Below are positions 8,131 through 16,965 of a stretch of 64,000 bases of DNA, piece by piece. The number at the start of each line of letters is the position of its first letter. The stretch's first letter is position 1. The DNA comes from SXRF01 sp038043465 (GTDB lineage: Bacteria > Pseudomonadota > Alphaproteobacteria > Rickettsiales > SXRF01), in NCBI GenBank assembly GCA_038043465.1, contig JBBTBX010000005.1, positions 110,934-174,933 of the forward strand, written 5' to 3'. The notes under the pieces were generated by a model. That model worked only from the letters and a program-made list of their open reading frames with translations, ran no database searches and was not told where the DNA came from. Both the position numbers and the translations under genes were made by a program.

Positions 8131-9534
8131 TTATTTATAGCAATGACCAACTCCACCACCAGTGCCACCACCCGGAATAAAGCCACCGCCACTATCTGGT
8201 GGGAATAAAGGAGGAGTGCCAGCAGTGCCAGGTGTAGATCCATGTTCGAACGCACCTATATCATAGCCTGCTCCTACTGGGCGTGCGCCAGCTTGATAGT
8301 CGCCCGTCACTTGTGACAGGGTAATTCCCTTATCAATGGCAGGTGAAGATGCCTGTAGTTTGAAATCAGGAGAGCCAGAAAACGTGGATGCCGCACCCAA
8401 AAACTGTGGTTCGGCTGTGAAATTTCCGGATTGAGTGTAGTGAACTCCCTCGGTTCCGTTAGGACCGAACATGCGCTTGGCCCCCGCCCCGGATTCATAA
8501 AATAAGTTGTTATTAATAACATGCCCTGTTCCCTCAGAACCAAGGCTTACAAAACTAACGCCATTGGTGCTACTGCCAGGCATTTTTGTACCGTTCTCGT
8601 AGAAAATATTATTGATAATTTTGTTATTCGTCGCCCATTGTTGCCATAGGACAACGGCAGGACCATAGTGCTGATAGGCAATTGTGTTATTGGCAATAAG
8701 CCAGCCTGACGCTCCAGCAAAACTTTCGTGTGCCCCCCTCTTTCCATGCTTTCCGTCTGGACCAGCTCCACCATATAGCTCCATAAACCACGGATAACCT
8801 GCCACCTGAATACCGTTGCTAAGGTTGTCGTAGACAAGGTTGTTTGTGATTACATAATTAGACCCTGTGATGTACATGCCATGATCTTTGTTACAGCTAT
8901 ATTCATTGCCACCGGTGACTCCAGCTGCAATATCCGCTGCGCAGCCAGCAAAATGACCATTGTGAGTAATGCGGTTGCGGTTAATGAAAACATTTCTCAT
9001 ATTACCAAGAATTCCGTTAGCTTTACTATGGTGTATCCAGTTTCCCTGGATAACCACGTTAAATACACTATTTAGACGCATTCCATTCAGGCAGTTACGG
9101 ATTTCAAAACCTTCTATAGTGATATCACCCATAGGAACTTCGGTTATGTCTCCGTCAGCATGCGTCATTCTGCCAGTACTTTCGACAAAAACCCCATGAT
9201 AAGCATAATTAGTAGAACTGCAGTCAATAACCGGCAATTCGCCAACTACACCAAGGAGCTTGGTGTTGGATTTCTTTATATGGATATTTCGGGTTTCATT
9301 ATATACCCCGCCATGAACATACACCGTATCCCCTTCACTCAACCGGCTGACCGCATAGGCAATTGTCCTAAACGGTGCAGCCTGAGATCCATTGTTTGAA
9401 TCATTGCCCGTTGTCGCTACATAATAATCACCGGCATGAGCAGATACGGACAGTAACGGGCTAAGCACCAGTGCTGCTATCAGTATGAGAAGCGATGAGA
9501 GCTTTTTAGAGTGGGGGGGGGGAGAATCTAACAT
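8131..9534 (-). CDS. Secreted right-handed beta-helix protein (DUF1565-like), candidate phase-variable
   Basis: The 467-residue protein has a basic start, a hydrophobic segment and a signal-peptidase-like site (about residues 13-34, ending SAHAG). The mature part begins with the DUF1565/pectate-lyase-fold pattern YYVATTGNDSNNGSQAAPF, then FRTIAYAVSRLSEGDTVYVHGGVY. Repeated short beta turns such as NNNLFYE and IANNTIAY follow, consistent with a parallel beta-helix. The C-terminus is Gly-rich and ends HCYK. Proteins of this type are surface or extracellular, often polysaccharide-binding or cleaving; no catalytic residues can be assigned. Codons 5-8 contain an uninterrupted C10 tract (9513-9522), so slippage would switch the frame off. 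No good ribosome site precedes the ATG. Confidence 0.8.
   Translation of the reverse strand: MLDSPPPHSKKLSSLLILIAALVLSPLLSVSAHAGDYYVATTGNDSNNGSQAAPFRTIAYAVSRLSEGDTVYVHGGVYNETRNIHIKKSNTKLLGVVGELPVIDCSSTNYAYHGVFVESTGRMTHADGDITEVPMGDITIEGFEIRNCLNGMRLNSVFNVVIQGNWIHHSKANGILGNMRNVFINRNRITHNGHFAGCAADIAAGVTGGNEYSCNKDHGMYITGSNYVITNNLVYDNLSNGIQVAGYPWFMELYGGAGPDGKHGKRGAHESFAGASGWLIANNTIAYQHYGPAVVLWQQWATNNKIINNIFYENGTKMPGSSTNGVSFVSLGSEGTGHVINNNLFYESGAGAKRMFGPNGTEGVHYTQSGNFTAEPQFLGAASTFSGSPDFKLQASSPAIDKGITLSQVTGDYQAGARPVGAGYDIGAFEHGSTPGTAGTPPLFPPDSGGGFIPGGGTGGGVGHCYK
9513..9522. repeat. Homopolymer G10/C10 tract in the signal-peptide region
   Basis: Ten consecutive G on the plus strand (C on the coding strand) span codons 5-8 of the beta-helix gene, just before its signal peptide. 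A change of one or two bases would take the gene out of frame close to the start. Such tracts in surface-protein genes are the classic signature of slipped-strand phase variation, but they are also prone to sequencing error. Confidence 0.9.
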
Positions 9535-10025
9535 AACTGGAAGTCATAAAATGTTACCCGCAAATTTAGAGGAATACTCAACACAATACCCGTCCATTAT
9601 ATTATTACTTAAGTGTTAATGCAATGGTTAGTTGTATAAATGCGGTGTGAAAAATTCCAAAAAACTTTCCACTTCCGGAACAATTATCGATAATTCATTC
9701 TGCTATTACCATGCCACATTATGCAGAGATGGAAATCTTCTAATCAATAAAATTCGCGAAAGGGTAATAGATAGCTGATTATTGACATGATTATTTATAG
9801 TTTAGGATATATCTTATTTTTCTTGAGATATTTCCTGTTTTATGTAATGTATGCATTCCTAACCATTTAAGAATATCAATAAAAATCAAGCAATGAAATT
9901 AAGAAAAAAGGTCGAAACAATCTCCATATAGATAACAAACAACCATCGGTTTTTAGATAAGAAAATTGATAAATAATACATAATACTTTGTCATTTAATT
10001 AACAGTAAAAGTTAAGGATTGTAAA
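9535..10025. other. A/T-rich intergenic region without a gene
   Basis: The 490 bp between the divergent beta-helix gene and the gene at 10026 are strongly A/T-rich. No frame with a convincing start and ribosome site is visible on either strand. It must carry promoters for both directions. The segment just before 10026 contains two TTAA words nine bases apart, not the seven expected of a CtrA box. None of the repeat families described elsewhere is present. Confidence 0.6.
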
Positions 10026-10502
10026 ATGCCAAAAGATAGCCACACCCCTCCACACCATGATTCTCAAAGTTATTCACATAAAAAAACCTCCTCAGAATCT
10101 CTGATATGGCTGGAAAAAGCCATGGGCAACGCCTGCGGAGAAACGGCTTTATGGGTAGCAGTCATCACTCAGGCTATGATGGACGCGCTGAGCCGCTGCA
10201 AAAAATCTGAATCAATATATAGCAAACAAGAGGCTATACGCTGGCTCACAGGTAACAGCAAAGACTTTAATGATGTCTGCCTGTGCGCTGGAATGAACCC
10301 GGATTATGTACGGCGCAAGGCAAAAAAAATAATAGCTTCACCCAGGAATTGGCGCGCAGAAGCCGGGAAAGGCAGCCGTTATCATGAACGTAAAAAATAC
10401 CGGGAAAAGCAGCGAACCAAAGCTGAAAAACCTGAAAATAGCACGAATTCTAAGGCTCAGATCATCATGCTACCAAATCTCCAGAATATTTTAAAAATAT
10501 AA
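10026..10502 (+). CDS. Uncharacterised protein upstream of the T4SS genes
   Basis: I do not recognise this 158-residue protein. The N-terminus is His/Ser-rich and polar. Residues about 27-110 are probably helical and include ALWVAVITQAMMDALSR, then AIRWLTGNSKDFNDVCLCAG and MNPDYVRRKAKKI, a pattern that could form a small DNA-binding or adaptor fold. The C-terminus is very basic (KYREKQRTKAEK), suggesting nucleic-acid contact. ATG 10026 is preceded by AAGGA. It lies 12 bp before the next gene and both precede virB3 by less than 200 bp, so they may be linked to the secretion locus. Confidence 0.6.
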   Translation: MPKDSHTPPHHDSQSYSHKKTSSESLIWLEKAMGNACGETALWVAVITQAMMDALSRCKKSESIYSKQEAIRWLTGNSKDFNDVCLCAGMNPDYVRRKAKKIIASPRNWRAEAGKGSRYHERKKYREKQRTKAEKPENSTNSKAQIIMLPNLQNILKI

Positions 10503-10514
10503 AATAATAATAAT

Positions 10515-11042
10515 ATGAGAAAAACACCATCTGACACTCCCTTGACAAACCCTAAAATATTAAGCTTTTCCCGTCGCCGTGGTCGTCCAAAAATTAATCG
10601 TCCGATGCTGGATACAGGAACGCCAGAAACCGTAATGAAAAGGCTGCAAGGAATCACTACAGAAGCATTGGATATATGCCTGGAGAAAGAAATCATTACC
10701 CAGCATCAACACTGGTGCGGCATGCACCTGCGCTGGCTATATACTTTACGTTATGGCGTTCCGAGTGTGCGCGCAACCAACCTGTCCGACATAGAGAATC
10801 ATGAATCCAAATCATCCGATTATGAAGACCCGCTATGGCGTGCAGCCCGTGAAAAAGAATATAATGATGCGGTGAATATGCTCACCAAATCCGGATATTC
10901 ATTATTATTAATAAATTTATGTGTATATAACGATCTTCCCCGCCTTTTCCCCGTCCAGACCGGTAAATCCACAGAATACAAGGAAATAACAGAGAAAATA
11001 AGCTCTGGCCTTAATATTCTTATAAAATTATGGAAAAAATAA
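10515..11042 (+). CDS. Uncharacterised protein with a basic RRRGRPK-type N-terminus
   Basis: The 175-residue protein starts with a basic segment SFSRRRGRPKINRPMLDTGT, resembling an AT-hook-like or nuclear-like basic patch. A central helical block follows with EIITQHQHWCGMHLRWLY and TLRYGVPSVRATNL. I have an impression of similar His/Trp-containing proteins in alphaproteobacterial genomes but cannot name a family. It follows the gene at 10026 after 12 bp and is probably co-transcribed with it. No signal peptide or membrane segment is seen. Function unknown. Confidence 0.6.
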   Translation: MRKTPSDTPLTNPKILSFSRRRGRPKINRPMLDTGTPETVMKRLQGITTEALDICLEKEIITQHQHWCGMHLRWLYTLRYGVPSVRATNLSDIENHESKSSDYEDPLWRAAREKEYNDAVNMLTKSGYSLLLINLCVYNDLPRLFPVQTGKSTEYKEITEKISSGLNILIKLWKK

Positions 11043-11146
11043 AACTGACATAAATCTGACACAATTCTATGCTAAACTCCTAAACAGTTGCTGCATTTAT
11101 TGTTTATTAAGTAAATAATTATAGAATTATAAGCTGTTAGCATAGC

Positions 11147-11204
11147 AACTTATTTATAATCTCTGTCGAAGCAAAACAGCCATAGTAGAGATTATGAACA
11201 AGTT
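11147..11204. repeat. Inverted repeat upstream of virB3
   Basis: A 58-bp segment has about 18-bp arms, AACTT...ATAATCTCT against AGAGATTAT...AAGTT, separated by about 22 bp. The inner half of the arm (TTCATAATCTCT) matches the termini of the larger inverted repeat at 32926-33070, so the two are likely related. It lies 23 bp before virB3, between the promoter region and the ribosome site, so it would lie in the leader of the T4SS transcript. Confidence 0.7.
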
Positions 11205-11226
11205 TAAGGAGGATTAAGGAGAGGTT

Positions 11227-11529
11227 ATGTCAAGTTCAAGCCGTCTGCAATCAGACCCCGTGTTTCAGGGTCTCACACGCCCAACTATGATTCTGGGTGT
11301 CAGCTTCTATTATTTCGTATTTAATGCCGGAACTAATCTTATAGCGTTTATTAATACATCGAATTTCGTATTTATAATGGTATCTGGTCCAATTATTCAT
11401 CTTATGGGTTACTATCTTTGTATGAAAGAACCACGCGCGGTTGAAATGTTCGTGCTTAAAGTAAATAAGGGATTTAAGTGCATTAATAAAAATTTTCATG
11501 GTCAAAGAAATTCTTATGATCCTTATTAA
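11227..11529 (+). CDS. virB3: Type IV secretion system protein VirB3
   Basis: This 100-residue inner-membrane protein has the VirB3 pattern: DPVFQGLTRPTMILGV near the N-terminus, two hydrophobic segments (about 18-40 and 45-68), then a short cytoplasmic tail. VirB3 works with the ATPase VirB4 in assembly of the inner-membrane complex. A strong ribosome site (AAGGAG followed by GGAGAGG) precedes ATG 11227. It begins a tight cluster of virB3, virB4 and three virB6 genes, the order typical of Rickettsiales rvh secretion loci. Confidence 0.93.
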   Translation: MSSSSRLQSDPVFQGLTRPTMILGVSFYYFVFNAGTNLIAFINTSNFVFIMVSGPIIHLMGYYLCMKEPRAVEMFVLKVNKGFKCINKNFHGQRNSYDPY

Positions 11530-11549
11530 ATTATGGTATATGGGAAATT

Positions 11550-13973
11550 ATGAATATGAAAATATTACGTCGCAGAACTAAAAAAGCAGCATATGCTGCC
11601 ATTGAGGTCTCTCAATCTGAGTTTATTCCATATCAATACCATTGGGATAAGGCTACTATTTACACTAAAAAAAGAGAGTTTATCCAGATCATAAAGGTTG
11701 AAGGTTTCTCGTTTGAAACTGCCGATGATGAAGATGTGGACATGAAGAAAATGGTTCGTAATTCGCTGCTGAAAAGTATGGCGGAAGGATCATGTTCCGT
11801 ATGGTTTCACACTATAAGACTTCGCCAGAGTTCCTATCCTGCCGGAAAACAACCTCCTGGCTTTGCTTCCCAACTAGATAAACAATGGCACGCGAAACAC
11901 CATGATAAAGATTCTTACATAAATGAGCTTTATATAAGTGTGGTCAGAAAAGCCGGCATCAAGAATTTACCAAAACTAGGAAAGATATTAGGCAAAAATG
12001 AAGAAATGGCAAAACTTGCGGAAGTGCGTGCCATGCGTGAGGCGCAAAAAGAGCTTACAGAATCAGTAAACCGCATTATTTCCACTATGAAAGATTATGG
12101 GGCACGCCTGCTCACCACTTATGAAAATGAAAATGGTATCTTCTCTGAGCCAATGGAATTTTTGAGCAAGATTATCAACGGTGGAAATAGTTCGCCAATG
12201 CGCTGCGCCCCCTATGACCTAGCAAAATATTTATCAAAAAATCGCCTTTATTTCGGTAGTAGCGTAATTGAAATATCTGGTGGCCCCAGAAAACGTTATG
12301 CGGCAATAGTTGCCATCAAGGAATATGGACCAGCCACCGCCGCCGGTTTCATGGATAGCTTCCTGCAGCTACCATTTGAATTCATAATTTCACAATCATA
12401 CCAGTTTTCCGATCGCAGTGCTAAAATCGGTGCGATGCAACGCCGTCAGAACCGAATGATTAACGCACAGGATAAAGCTATTTCACAAATCGCCGAAATC
12501 AGCGATGCACTCGATATGGCAACCAGCGGTCACGTAGCATTTGGTCAACACCAACTTAGTGTTATGTGCTTCGAGGAAGATTTAGCAAAGCTGGAAAACG
12601 TAGCTTCCATGGCGATAGCCGAGCTGGTTAACGTAGGCATCAATCCGGTGCGTGAAAAAATGATTATGGAGCAGACATTCTGGGCGCAACTGCCTGGTAA
12701 TTTTGATTTTATTGCTCGCGGTTCTGACATAACCACAATGAATCTGGCAAGTTTTGCTTCAATGCATAACTATCCGACCGGAAGAATCGATGGCAACCAT
12801 TGGGGTAATGCCGTAACCGTGTTTGAAACCACTTCTGGAACTCCGTACTTCTTCAATTTTCATGCCCGTGACGTTGGTCATTCAACCGTTATTGGGCCAA
12901 CCGGTTCCGGTAAAACAGTGCTGCTCAATTTCTTATGTACCCAAGCGCAAAAATTCAATTGTCGCATTTTCTTCTTTGATAAAGATCGCGGCGCGGAAAT
13001 ATTCCTGCGCGCTATTGGTGGAAAATACAGTATCATCGAACCAAGTGAAAGTTGCGGATTTAACCCTCTGCAACTGCCGGATACAGCTGAGAACCGAACG
13101 TTCATCACAGAATGGTTACGCACACTGGTTACAGTGAATGATGATTCTTTCTCTTCCGCCGATATGGAAAGAATAGAAAGCGCGGTAATCGGTAATTATA
13201 AACTGGCAAAAAAAGACCGTATGCTCCGCAATGTCGCTCCATTCTTCGGTATGGAAGGCCCTGGAACAATAGCCAGCCGCCTGAAAATGTGGCATTCCAA
13301 CACAGCGTATAGCGGTCTGTTTGATAATGAAGAGGATATAATTGATTTCAGTCTGGGTAATGCTTTTGGCTTTGAAATGGGAGAAGTTCTACGCGATAAG
13401 GCAAGCCTTGGTCCGGTACTATTATACCTTTTCCACCGTATCAACCTATCACTTGACGGCACCCCTACCATCATCGTACTCGACGAAGCATGGGCACTCA
13501 TTGACAATAAAATATTCGCCGAACGCATCAAAGATTGGCTGAAAACACTGCGTAAATTAAATGGTATGGTAATATTTGCCACCCAAAGCGTTGAAGATGC
13601 TGCCAATAGCTCCATCAGCGCAACGCTTATTCAGCAGACAGCAACCCAGATATTCCTGCCAAATTCTAAAGCAACCGAAGCTTACCGCACCGCGTTTATG
13701 GTGACCGAGCGTGAATTTAACTTGCTACAGACAACCGACCCATCAAGCCGTTTCTTCTTGGTAAAACAAGGTAAGGATGCTGTTGTAGCACGTATTGACT
13801 TATCCGGCATGGATGAAATCGTGAATGTTCTTTCAGCACGCGCCGAGACAATCGTAATATTAGATGAAGTACGCAAAAAATATGGGGATTCTCCGGATGC
13901 GTGGATGCCACAATTTCAGAAGCAGGTAAAAGCAGATAAAGAAAAGATAGCTGTTAAAGATGCAAAAAAGTAA
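11550..13973 (+). CDS. virB4: Type IV secretion ATPase VirB4
   Basis: The 807-residue length is typical for VirB4/TraC-family ATPases. The C-terminal motor domain shows Walker A GPTGSGKTVLLNF (about residue 450), Walker B TIIVLDEAWALID (about 633-645) and GMVIFATQSVEDA. The N-terminal half is the VirB4/CagE domain. VirB4 energises assembly and substrate transfer at the inner membrane. ATG 11550 follows GGGAAA; an ATG two codons later is also possible. The gene overlaps the first virB6 by 14 bp, showing a single operon. Confidence 0.97.
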   Translation: MNMKILRRRTKKAAYAAIEVSQSEFIPYQYHWDKATIYTKKREFIQIIKVEGFSFETADDEDVDMKKMVRNSLLKSMAEGSCSVWFHTIRLRQSSYPAGKQPPGFASQLDKQWHAKHHDKDSYINELYISVVRKAGIKNLPKLGKILGKNEEMAKLAEVRAMREAQKELTESVNRIISTMKDYGARLLTTYENENGIFSEPMEFLSKIINGGNSSPMRCAPYDLAKYLSKNRLYFGSSVIEISGGPRKRYAAIVAIKEYGPATAAGFMDSFLQLPFEFIISQSYQFSDRSAKIGAMQRRQNRMINAQDKAISQIAEISDALDMATSGHVAFGQHQLSVMCFEEDLAKLENVASMAIAELVNVGINPVREKMIMEQTFWAQLPGNFDFIARGSDITTMNLASFASMHNYPTGRIDGNHWGNAVTVFETTSGTPYFFNFHARDVGHSTVIGPTGSGKTVLLNFLCTQAQKFNCRIFFFDKDRGAEIFLRAIGGKYSIIEPSESCGFNPLQLPDTAENRTFITEWLRTLVTVNDDSFSSADMERIESAVIGNYKLAKKDRMLRNVAPFFGMEGPGTIASRLKMWHSNTAYSGLFDNEEDIIDFSLGNAFGFEMGEVLRDKASLGPVLLYLFHRINLSLDGTPTIIVLDEAWALIDNKIFAERIKDWLKTLRKLNGMVIFATQSVEDAANSSISATLIQQTATQIFLPNSKATEAYRTAFMVTEREFNLLQTTDPSSRFFLVKQGKDAVVARIDLSGMDEIVNVLSARAETIVILDEVRKKYGDSPDAWMPQFQKQVKADKEKIAVKDAKK

Positions 13974-15588
13974 CAAAAGTTTTATAGCTTCGTTGGTACT
14001 GCTTATTGTTTTATTGGGCGGTATTTTTTTGCCTTTTGTTGCATCAGCCTATGTAATACCCCAATTTAAACCTCAGGATAATACCGAAGTTAGGGAAGCT
14101 AATGGTATGATTACCAATCATATCTGCCCGAACACCGGCTCCACCAATTTAAGTGACGGGCTGGTGGTTCGTATTATTCCCTGCATCCGCGATATAGTGG
14201 TATATGCCACTAGTCAGATTATGGATGAAGTGATTACCCATGTTGCGGATGTTTTTGCAGTACTTTTTTCTCTGGCAGTAGTAATATTCGGTATATCAGT
14301 GGTCACCGGACATACACCAAGTTTTTCACAAGGCGGTATAATTCTGGCAATAAAAATAGCTGCCATTATCATGTTCGCGCACAATTTCAATGGCATGTAC
14401 TCCCCACTTCTTAATGCATTGGAAGAACTGCTTAATATTATGGCAAAACCGGCAATTGTAGCATTTGATAAAGGAGGTCCATGGAATAGGGTAAGTGGCA
14501 CTACTGACGCTATACTAATATGTAAATACGGCACATTCCAAGCCAGTGAAACCAATATAATGAATATATGGAACCTTATTGATTGCTATATTGATGTGAT
14601 TCTTGGTGGAATTTTTTCTACAACAACCCTGAAAATGGGTTTTCTTGGTTTTGTTATTGGGGCTTTATTGTCAAATACTATTGGATTATTCGTTGGTTTT
14701 GTCGGGTTGTATATACTCGCCAACGCCTTGATGACCATATTCCGCACAGTTTATATCTTCCTTACTTCCTACGTTGCCTTTTCCTTCATGGTACTTATTT
14801 CTGTTATTTTTATTCCTACCATACTGTTCCAAAGTACAAAACGGTTCTTTGATGGCTGGCTGCGTATCACCATCAGTTTCCTTTTGCAGCCAGTATTTGT
14901 TTTCGGTTATCTGATAATGTTTCTGGTAGCTATTAATATCACTATATTTAACGGAAAACACTCTCTGTATTATGCTATTGCCGGGGAAGATTCGCAGAAC
15001 CGAAATCCAAGCAATCCTGGCGTTGTAAACGGGAATTTTTATATTGGCGAATGGCTGGAAAATGTCGGAGCATATAAAGAAGATTTAGCCCTTAAAGATT
15101 TGGCAAGGATAAGTTCCTCAGAAACCAATGATCAGTTGGACAAAACACTGAAGGACACTAAACTTCAAGGTATGCAGTTCAGTCGTTCCAAGGAAGCAGA
15201 ACCACATGACACATTACTTGGCAGACTACTTGATGATGTCAGCAAAATGAATTTCTTTGAGATAGGCATTCCAGTAACAGTTATTGACTGGGAATGGTTG
15301 GCAAAAGCCAGAAATCTGGAGAGATGGAATGAAATACAATATATGCCTTATAGTACTGACGCAGAAAAAGCAGCCAAAGCCGCAGCAATTGCAAAATTCT
15401 ATCTGGATTATAAGATATCCGTATTGCTTGCCTTATTGATGGCTGCAATTATGATATACATATTTTACTCGCTAATAGAATATCTGCCGTTTATCGGAAC
15501 AGCGACACTGGGAGATGGCGGGATATTACCATTTGGCGCAGGGCATCTTACTCCTCCCGGTGCAAATATTCTGGGGAGATCGCGATGA
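13960..15588 (+). CDS. virB6: VirB6/TrbL-family inner-membrane channel protein, copy 1
   Basis: The 542-residue polytopic membrane protein starts with a signal-like hydrophobic segment (residues 9-31), then a Cys-containing periplasmic stretch with CIRDIVVYATSQIMDEV. Further membrane segments lie at about 85-105, 125-145, 220-250, 255-300 and 485-510. The RTVYIFLTSYVAFSFMVLIS and LLQPVFVFGYL region is the conserved VirB6 core. Rickettsiales carry tandem VirB6 genes, often very large; this copy is shorter. It overlaps virB4 by 14 bp and the next virB6 by 4 bp. Confidence 0.9.
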   Translation: MQKSNKSFIASLVLLIVLLGGIFLPFVASAYVIPQFKPQDNTEVREANGMITNHICPNTGSTNLSDGLVVRIIPCIRDIVVYATSQIMDEVITHVADVFAVLFSLAVVIFGISVVTGHTPSFSQGGIILAIKIAAIIMFAHNFNGMYSPLLNALEELLNIMAKPAIVAFDKGGPWNRVSGTTDAILICKYGTFQASETNIMNIWNLIDCYIDVILGGIFSTTTLKMGFLGFVIGALLSNTIGLFVGFVGLYILANALMTIFRTVYIFLTSYVAFSFMVLISVIFIPTILFQSTKRFFDGWLRITISFLLQPVFVFGYLIMFLVAINITIFNGKHSLYYAIAGEDSQNRNPSNPGVVNGNFYIGEWLENVGAYKEDLALKDLARISSSETNDQLDKTLKDTKLQGMQFSRSKEAEPHDTLLGRLLDDVSKMNFFEIGIPVTVIDWEWLAKARNLERWNEIQYMPYSTDAEKAAKAAAIAKFYLDYKISVLLALLMAAIMIYIFYSLIEYLPFIGTATLGDGGILPFGAGHLTPPGANILGRSR

Positions 15589-16946
15589 AGGCACTCAGAA
15601 AAATAGCAGCATTTTCTATTATAGCTCTTGCTATATTTACCATAAGTGTCTTCCTGCACCCTCAACAACCATTGGCGGCTGACGCAAAAACAGCTGATTT
15701 TACGGTATTTAATCCAGGAACATATGAATGTAAAATGCTACCTGGGCAGCTGGTGGAAGCACTTATTGATTGTATAAGAACGCCGGTGAAGGCAGTAGTT
15801 TTAAAGCCGGATAATGGCACTGAAAATATTGGTTTGCTGGCTTTCATTTCCAAATACATGGCTAAATTTCTTATTCTTGTCACCATTCTTGCCATAGTAA
15901 TATTTGGTCTGAAAGTATTTAACGTAAGAAATAATCCATATACAGTCGGAGTAGGTTTATTGATAAAAATCGGCATAGCTTTTATTCTTCTTAATAACCT
16001 TGGTGGATTTGCTACAAAATTGTTCGATGTATTCGATGAACTGGTAAACCTTGGTAATAATGGTGGCGTATCAATATGGAAACAGATTGATCTGTTCATG
16101 AGTGAATTATTTGGTTTTGTGACTGATTCGCCTGATGATATAGAAAAAGGCATAGTAACCTTGCTTAACGGTGCTATTTTTTCCAAAAGCCTTGGAGTAA
16201 TGCTAAGTATTGTAGGTGTTTTTGCTATCGGCAGCGTAATAATGTTTATATTACAGTCAATGTACCTGTATCTTTCTTCTTTTATCAGTTTTGCCTTCCT
16301 CCTTGCCATTTCTCCAATATTTATATTATTTTTTGTATTCAATTACACCGAACGCTTCTTTTCCAAATGGTTTGAGCTGCTACTTGCTGCTATATTAACA
16401 CCGATGCTCATGTTCGCTTTCCTTGGTATATTCCTTGACACTGCATCGCCTGGTAGCACTGAGACCACTCCTGGAATCATCAGGCAAGCTGTCGATAGAG
16501 TCTTTGAGGCACTTGGAAATGGCGATAAAGCAGAAGGTCAGAATTACGCAAAAAGATGCCTGACCCCATCTAAACCACTGGCAGGTTCGTATTTGCTGCC
16601 AACCGATTCCAACATGATAGACAAGCTGGCATGCCCTCCTCCCCTGCTTGTGTGCGACGAGCGTGATAAAAATAATTCTGCCGTGCAGACATGGCTTAAC
16701 CCATACCTGTTCAAAAGCTTTAACTACATGCCCTTTACCGTCGTAACACTTGATTGTGGAGACAAAGATCAGGATATAAAGAGAAATGTATATCTGGCAC
16801 TGTTAACGCTGTTTCTATACGTGGCTTTTATTAACTCGATGCTCCACAAGATACCGGAAATTGCAAGCGATATTGCCAACGGCGTGAGTGTTGGCGTATC
16901 ACATGTATCAACGCCGGTAATGGGTATTTTGAAATCGTTAAAGTAA
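15585..16946 (+). CDS. virB6: VirB6/TrbL-family inner-membrane channel protein, copy 2
   Basis: The 453-residue VirB6 paralogue has an N-terminal hydrophobic segment ending near SVFLHPQQPLAADA. A CIRTPVKAV pattern corresponds to CIRDIVV in copy 1. The core is a run of membrane segments (about 85-105, 125-140, 205-285), followed by a Cys-rich periplasmic loop (about 325-390) and a last membrane segment near 405-420. ATG 15585 overlaps the previous stop in ATGA and is preceded by GGGGAG, so translational coupling is likely. Multiple non-identical VirB6 subunits may form a mixed channel, as proposed for Rickettsiales. Confidence 0.88.
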   Translation: MKALRKIAAFSIIALAIFTISVFLHPQQPLAADAKTADFTVFNPGTYECKMLPGQLVEALIDCIRTPVKAVVLKPDNGTENIGLLAFISKYMAKFLILVTILAIVIFGLKVFNVRNNPYTVGVGLLIKIGIAFILLNNLGGFATKLFDVFDELVNLGNNGGVSIWKQIDLFMSELFGFVTDSPDDIEKGIVTLLNGAIFSKSLGVMLSIVGVFAIGSVIMFILQSMYLYLSSFISFAFLLAISPIFILFFVFNYTERFFSKWFELLLAAILTPMLMFAFLGIFLDTASPGSTETTPGIIRQAVDRVFEALGNGDKAEGQNYAKRCLTPSKPLAGSYLLPTDSNMIDKLACPPPLLVCDERDKNNSAVQTWLNPYLFKSFNYMPFTVVTLDCGDKDQDIKRNVYLALLTLFLYVAFINSMLHKIPEIASDIANGVSVGVSHVSTPVMGILKSLK

Positions 16947-16965
16947 GTAATTATAAATTAATTAA

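Noticed and set aside
10002..10018. CtrA box before the gene at 10026
   Set aside because: The two TTAA words are nine, not seven, bases apart.
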